DNA of 10,444 nucleotides, taken from NCBI GenBank assembly GCA_026991065.1, contig JALXCG010000836.1:1-10444 (forward strand). Reading direction: 5' to 3'. Below the pieces are notes generated by a model, which did no database searches, was not told the origin of the DNA, and saw only the letters and a list, made by a program, of their open reading frames with translations. Below, piece after piece: positions 7,152-10,444 of this stretch. Every line of letters starts with the position of its first letter. Position 1 is the stretch's first letter. A program made the translations under genes and the position numbers. The stretch is from Gemmatimonadota bacterium. Lineage in GTDB: Bacteria > GCA-2686955.

Positions 7152-8967
7152 CCGGCTCCAGGAAGACAAAGTGGGGCTTTGGCTCGGAGTCGGCGGGATT
7201 CTCTTCTGCCAGTAACCTCAGCGGTTGCAACTCATCCACCATGATGTCGGGTTCCCACACATAGGGCTCGCCATTCAGCAGCACCTGTCCGTTGGCGATC
7301 GCCGTCGTAACTTCCGCCAAGGGGCGCCCCTGGGCGGCCTGGATCAGTGCCTCGAAGCGCGCCTGCCGCCGCGGATCGATGAAGTGCATGCGGTGACGTG
7401 CTGCGTAGGCCGTGTGGTACCAGGCCGGCCGAAAGGCCACCCCCTGGAGCCCCAGCCGACGGGCCATTTGCCGGAGCAACTCGCTCGCTTCACGCGCCAA
7501 CCCGAGGCCCGGCTTCTCCTGCCCCGGCAGCAGGGGGCGACGATTCGGGGCAGTCGCTGCCAGGGGATGCCGGAGCGTCAGCCAGTGGATGAAGAGCAGG
7601 GCCGCTCCGCCGATCTCAACCTTCTCCAGCACCACCTCCACGAGCAAGTATTCCTGCTCATTCTTCTCCTCCTCCCGCGCCGAGTCGGCGGCTTCCACCG
7701 CGCGTGCTTCTCTTGCCGCTCGCGCAAAGAGCCGCATCCGGTCGCCGGGCGGGCTGGAGTCGATCACTACCCGCGGGCGGTCGTAGCCAAGGCGCTCGAT
7801 TCCGTGCAGAAACCCGTAACGCCGCAGCGCCAATCCGAGTCCCTCTTCGGTGTAGTAGTTCAGCAGTCGCGGAGTCGGGGGAGCCAGGTGAAGATCCGCC
7901 GCCAGGGCCTGGTCACTGATCGCCGTTGAGTCTCCGCCGCACAACTCGGCCGGATCCAACCTGACGCCGATGCGGTGCAGATGAGCCGTCAGAGGATCAG
8001 CCTCGGCCGGGATCTCGGTCGTCTGCGCCCCGCTCAGTTCCAGCGCGGTTCCCGCCAGAACCCGCCAGGCCAGTGGTCCGAAGCCGCCGCCCGGTAGCCA
8101 CACAGCGGCTCGGTCATCAAGCGCCGCGTGAACCTTCCGATCGCGGTGGCGTGCGCCCCGGAGAGTCAGCTGAAGTCCGCCTGAGCGGTCTTCGGCCAGA
8201 ACATCTCCCCCGGCAATCACGAAGAGCAGAACCAGATCGGCGGGCAGCGCCGCGAGCAGCCGATCCAGCGCCGCCAAATAGCGCGGATCATCGGCGCCGG
8301 GCGGCAATTCCTCCCAGCAAAGTTCGATATTGTTGCGATTCTCGGTCACCCTCGCCACCTCGGCTGGCTCTCTCGTCGCCGAGAGTGTTCCCACCCAAAG
8401 CCCCTCGAACTGGGTCAGTGCCCGTGGATCGGGAGGATGGGCGTCGAGATCGAGGAGGCCGATTCGCCCCTGAAAGCCCTCGGCGCGCAAAGCCCCGATC
8501 GCCACGCCAATGTCATTGACCAGAGAGAGACCCGTCGCCTGGTTCCGGCCGGCGCGGTGGAATCCGCCCAGCAGATTCAGGGCCGCTGCGCCTCTCTCCA
8601 AAGCGTGGCGCGCCGCGGCCAAGGTCCCCCCGCAGGCCAAGCGGTAGGTCTTCAGGACCTCCTCGACCGGAGCCTCCTGCTCGACCATGCCGAGGGCCTC
8701 CGCCAGGCCGTGTGGAGTCGTGATCCGAGCCAAATACTCGATATCATGAACCCGCTCAAGGTCTGCTTGGGTAACGGGTTGCGGCTCAAGAATGCGCTCC
8801 CGGGCACCACTCTCTTCGATAAACCAGGCGACCAGATCCGCGCGTCGCGGCTCAATCCCCAGGCGCGGCCCCAGCGAGGGGAGCGGCAAACGGTAACTGG
8901 GGTGATACCAGATCCGCAGTGGTGCGGCGCGAAAACTCAAAAGAGCCTCGCGTATCGCCTCAAACAT
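7126..8967 (-). CDS. Histone-deacetylase-like (arginase/deacetylase fold) protein with altered active site and unknown C-terminal domain
   Basis: This 613-residue protein has an HDAC-superfamily N-terminal domain (about 17-310): IWYHPSYRLP, VHDIEYL (73-79), GGFHRAGRNQATG (134-146), VNDIGVAI, LLDLDAHPPD (171-180), IAGGDVLAED (251-260) and LPGGGFG (291-297). The zinc ligands look kept (D175, H177, D255). The catalytic His-His pair, however, is H137-R138, the His after the ligand His is Pro178, and the catalytic Tyr of the GGGGY motif is Phe296. Classical deacetylation is therefore doubtful; another amide hydrolysis or a binding role is possible. Residues 330-613 match no family I can name. They include a Glu-rich linker (about 426-440) and the segments LLPGQEKPGLGLARE and FRPAWYHTAYAARHRMHFIDP, rich in His and Arg. 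The ATG at 8967 lacks a clear Shine-Dalgarno site; a TTG ten codons in, with GAGG before it, is an alternative. Transcribed alone, convergent with the YgfK-like gene. Confidence 0.82.
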   Translation of the reverse strand: MFEAIREALLSFRAAPLRIWYHPSYRLPLPSLGPRLGIEPRRADLVAWFIEESGARERILEPQPVTQADLERVHDIEYLARITTPHGLAEALGMVEQEAPVEEVLKTYRLACGGTLAAARHALERGAAALNLLGGFHRAGRNQATGLSLVNDIGVAIGALRAEGFQGRIGLLDLDAHPPDPRALTQFEGLWVGTLSATREPAEVARVTENRNNIELCWEELPPGADDPRYLAALDRLLAALPADLVLLFVIAGGDVLAEDRSGGLQLTLRGARHRDRKVHAALDDRAAVWLPGGGFGPLAWRVLAGTALELSGAQTTEIPAEADPLTAHLHRIGVRLDPAELCGGDSTAISDQALAADLHLAPPTPRLLNYYTEEGLGLALRRYGFLHGIERLGYDRPRVVIDSSPPGDRMRLFARAAREARAVEAADSAREEEKNEQEYLLVEVVLEKVEIGGAALLFIHWLTLRHPLAATAPNRRPLLPGQEKPGLGLAREASELLRQMARRLGLQGVAFRPAWYHTAYAARHRMHFIDPRRQARFEALIQAAQGRPLAEVTTAIANGQVLLNGEPYVWEPDIMVDELQPLRLLAEENPADSEPKPHFVFLEPATPAQPAG

Positions 8968-8999
8968 GATCCGTGTGAATCGGCATGTTCCTCAATCCC

Positions 9000-9019
9000 G
9001 GAGGGCACGGTGCTCCTCC
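9000..9019. repeat. Hairpin in the divergent intergenic region
   Basis: GGAGG-GCA (9000-9007) pairs with TGC-T-CCTCC (9011-9019, one bulged T) around a CGG loop, giving 8 base pairs. It lies about 33-52 bases upstream of the minus-strand deacetylase-like start and about 144 bases before mscS. It could be a 5' leader structure of the minus-strand gene. There is no T-run on either side, so it is not a typical terminator. The rest of 8968-9162 must hold divergent promoters, but no convincing boxes were found. Confidence 0.35.
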
Positions 9020-9150
9020 CCAAACAAAGGACACCCGTGAATTGGAGAGTTTTGAATTCTCGGGCAATTGTGCGATGATGCAATGCCATTCCACAAGCGA
9101 ACGGGGGAGGTGTGCGAGTCGGGCGCACATCAAGCAAATTCTAAACGAAA

Positions 9151-9157
9151 AGAGGAG
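9151..9157 (+). promoter_or_regulatory. Ribosome binding site fixing the GTG start of mscS
   Basis: AGAGGAG lies 5 bases before GTG 9163. The protein begins MEELTKAA, as expected for a short periplasmic N-terminus ahead of the first membrane segment. No other start in this frame is as well placed. Confidence 0.75.
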
Positions 9158-9162
9158 AAACC

Positions 9163-9996
9163 GTGGAAGAACTCACAAAAGCCGCAATCGAGTTCGGGAA
9201 AGAGTATATCCCCCCCATAGCCGGGGTCATCGTACTCCTGATCGTCGCCAATTCGATCTCCAAGTGGGCCGGCCGCACGGTGGTCAAGAACCTCGAAAGA
9301 TCCAATTTCGATGCCACCCTGACCCGATTCTTCGGCAACATGACGCGCCAGCTTATCATGATCGTGGCGCTTCTTGCTTGCCTCGGCGTATTCGGCGTCG
9401 AAACCACCAGCTTCGCAGCCTTGATCGGTGCCGGTGGCTTGGCGGTCGGCCTCGCCTTCCAGGGAAGTCTCTCCAATTTTGCCGCCGGCGTCATGCTGCT
9501 GATTTTCCGTCCGTTCAAGGTGGACGACGTTGTGACCGCCGCCGGCATCACCGGCAAGATCGTTGAGATCGGGCTCTTCACCACGCAGGTGAACACCCCG
9601 GACAATCGCCGTTTCATCCTTCCCAACGGAGCGATCTTCGGCAGCACCATCGAAAACATCACATTCCATCCCGTGCGCCGCGTCGATGTGGCGGTGGGCG
9701 TGGACTACAGCGCCGACATCGACAAGACCCGCGAGGTTCTGACCGCCGCTCTCGCTCAGGTCGAAGGCAAACTGGATGATCCCGCCCCCGCCGTCGTTCT
9801 CACCGGGCTGGGCGCTTCTTCGGTCGACTGGGTTGTGCGCTGCTGGGCCAACACTCCCGACTTTTTTGCCGTCAAAGAATCCGCCACCCGGGCCGTCAAG
9901 TACGCCCTCGACAATGCCGGCATCGGCATCCCCTACCCGCAGATGGATGTTCACCTGGATGGTGACCTGGCCACTCACAAACCGGAGAAGAACTAG
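9163..9996 (+). CDS. mscS: Small-conductance mechanosensitive channel, MscS family
   Basis: At 277 residues it is close to E. coli MscS (286). It is an inner-membrane channel that opens under membrane tension and releases solutes after hypo-osmotic shock. Membrane segments are near 18-32, 62-79 and 85-115. The third is the pore helix GGLAVGLAFQGSLSNFAAGV (91-110), nearly the canonical MscS sequence. Leu93 and Leu97 align with the hydrophobic gate (L105/L109 in E. coli) and Gly101 with the hinge G113. The FRPFKVDD turn leads into the beta domain (FILPNGAIF, ENITF), then a mixed alpha/beta domain, ending with the conserved IPYPQMDVH. The start is GTG with a strong AGAGGAG site. It stops 2 bases before the next gene, which suggests one transcript. 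Nothing is missing, and the call is secure. Confidence 0.95.
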   Translation: MEELTKAAIEFGKEYIPPIAGVIVLLIVANSISKWAGRTVVKNLERSNFDATLTRFFGNMTRQLIMIVALLACLGVFGVETTSFAALIGAGGLAVGLAFQGSLSNFAAGVMLLIFRPFKVDDVVTAAGITGKIVEIGLFTTQVNTPDNRRFILPNGAIFGSTIENITFHPVRRVDVAVGVDYSADIDKTREVLTAALAQVEGKLDDPAPAVVLTGLGASSVDWVVRCWANTPDFFAVKESATRAVKYALDNAGIGIPYPQMDVHLDGDLATHKPEKN

Positions 9997-9998
9997 AG

Positions 9999-10444
9999 AT
10001 GCAACGACCCCGAATCCTATCCACACCCACCTTCTCCGCCGGCTTTCTGCTGCTGGCGGTTCTCGCGGCGGCCCCCGCGCGGGCTCAGGATGTTGTCGAT
10101 GATGCACTGGTCGACAAGGCGAAGAATCCGGGCGAACTCTCCGAAGGCTGGAACTACAGCCTCAACCTGGGGTTGACCGGCTCCTTCAACCACTCCAGCA
10201 ACGTGGTCGGCGCCGCCGATGGCTCTACTGTCCAACTCGGCCTGGTCCTGGACGGCAGCGCCAACATGGTGCACGGCTCGCATGTCTGGGAGAACCTGCT
10301 TAAAGTGCAGCATACCCAGAGCCGCACTCCCGCCATCGACCGCTTTCTCAAGTCGCTCGACAATCTTGATATCCAGAGCACCTATCTCTATCACCTCGCG
10401 ACCCCCAACGACTGGTTCGGCCCCTTCGCCCGCGCCAGTTTGAA
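9999..10444 (+). CDS. Exported DUF3078-like outer-membrane beta-barrel protein (3' truncated by window)
   Basis: The reading frame from ATG 9999 stays open to the window edge (148 codons). GGAGAAG at 9984-9990, inside the end of mscS, is its ribosome binding site, so the two genes are probably translationally coupled. Residues 1-31 form a Sec signal peptide (MQRPRILSTPTFSAGFLLLA core, cleavage near ARA|QD). The following GWNYSLNLGLTGSFNHSSNVVG is strand-like, and SHVWENLLKVQHTQSR and LDNLDIQSTYLYHL fit the pattern of the DUF3078 family: amphipathic strands with a W-x-N-x-L stretch and a D-x-L-x-x-x-S-x-Y element. The family is thought to form outer-membrane barrels; no function is established. 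Family call is moderate because only the N-terminal part is visible. Confidence 0.7.
   Translation, partial: MQRPRILSTPTFSAGFLLLAVLAAAPARAQDVVDDALVDKAKNPGELSEGWNYSLNLGLTGSFNHSSNVVGAADGSTVQLGLVLDGSANMVHGSHVWENLLKVQHTQSRTPAIDRFLKSLDNLDIQSTYLYHLATPNDWFGPFARASL

Noticed and set aside
8960-8986. Eight-codon upstream reading frame (MPIHTDHV) overlapping the deacetylase-like start on the minus strand
   Set aside because: It has a GAGG-type site a few bases before its ATG and ends just past the gene start, so a leader peptide is conceivable, but a frame this short arises easily by chance.
9130-10107. Long minus-strand open frame (325 codons) over mscS
   Set aside because: It is antisense to a canonical MscS sequence and the start of the DUF3078-like gene; the Gly/Asp-rich shadow has no domain.

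Overview
The window is a GC-rich (roughly 60% or more), densely coded piece of a bacterial chromosome. Several products are built for an outer membrane or periplasm: a C-terminal beta-barrel, an exported S9 peptidase, an exported DUF1573 protein and a DUF3078-type barrel. This points to a diderm, perhaps from the FCB/Gemmatimonadota/Eisenbacteria-like breadth of phyla, but the phylum cannot be fixed from these genes. No tRNA, rRNA, CRISPR array, insertion sequence or phage gene was seen.

Layout. (1) 2-1351 (+) is the 3' end of a gene whose visible part looks like the C-terminal tail of an M1-type metallopeptidase continued into an outer-membrane barrel. (2) 1601-3772 (+) is an oligopeptidase B (S9A) with a complete Ser/Asp/His triad and, unusually, a Sec signal peptide. 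(3) 3861-5060 (+) is a DUF1573 protein whose frame is crossed by a single TGA at 4137. (4) 5067-7151 (+) starts 6 bases later and encodes a compact YgfK-like flavo-iron-sulfur protein. (5) 7126-8967 (-) converges on it with a 26-base overlap and encodes a long histone-deacetylase-like protein with altered catalytic residues and an unidentified C-terminal half. (6) 9163-9996 (+) is a small MscS channel, followed after 2 bases by (7) 9999 to the window edge (+), the start of an exported DUF3078-like beta-barrel protein.

Main discovery candidate. The TGA at 4137-4139 is not a frameshift or an ordinary gene end. The same frame continues without a stop to 5060, and the codon falls exactly on the first Cys of the conserved C-G-C-T motif of DUF1573, giving U-G-C-T. 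The simplest reading is a selenocysteine codon in a periplasmic selenoprotein with a UxC-type redox pair. The next gene, probably co-transcribed, resembles YgfK, a family long linked by genome context to selenium-dependent molybdenum hydroxylases. It lacks the NAD(P)H/FAD module of full-length YgfK. Whether the two form a working selenium or redox unit is inference. The sel genes are not in this window, and no hairpin near the TGA meets every usual bacterial SECIS criterion by eye.
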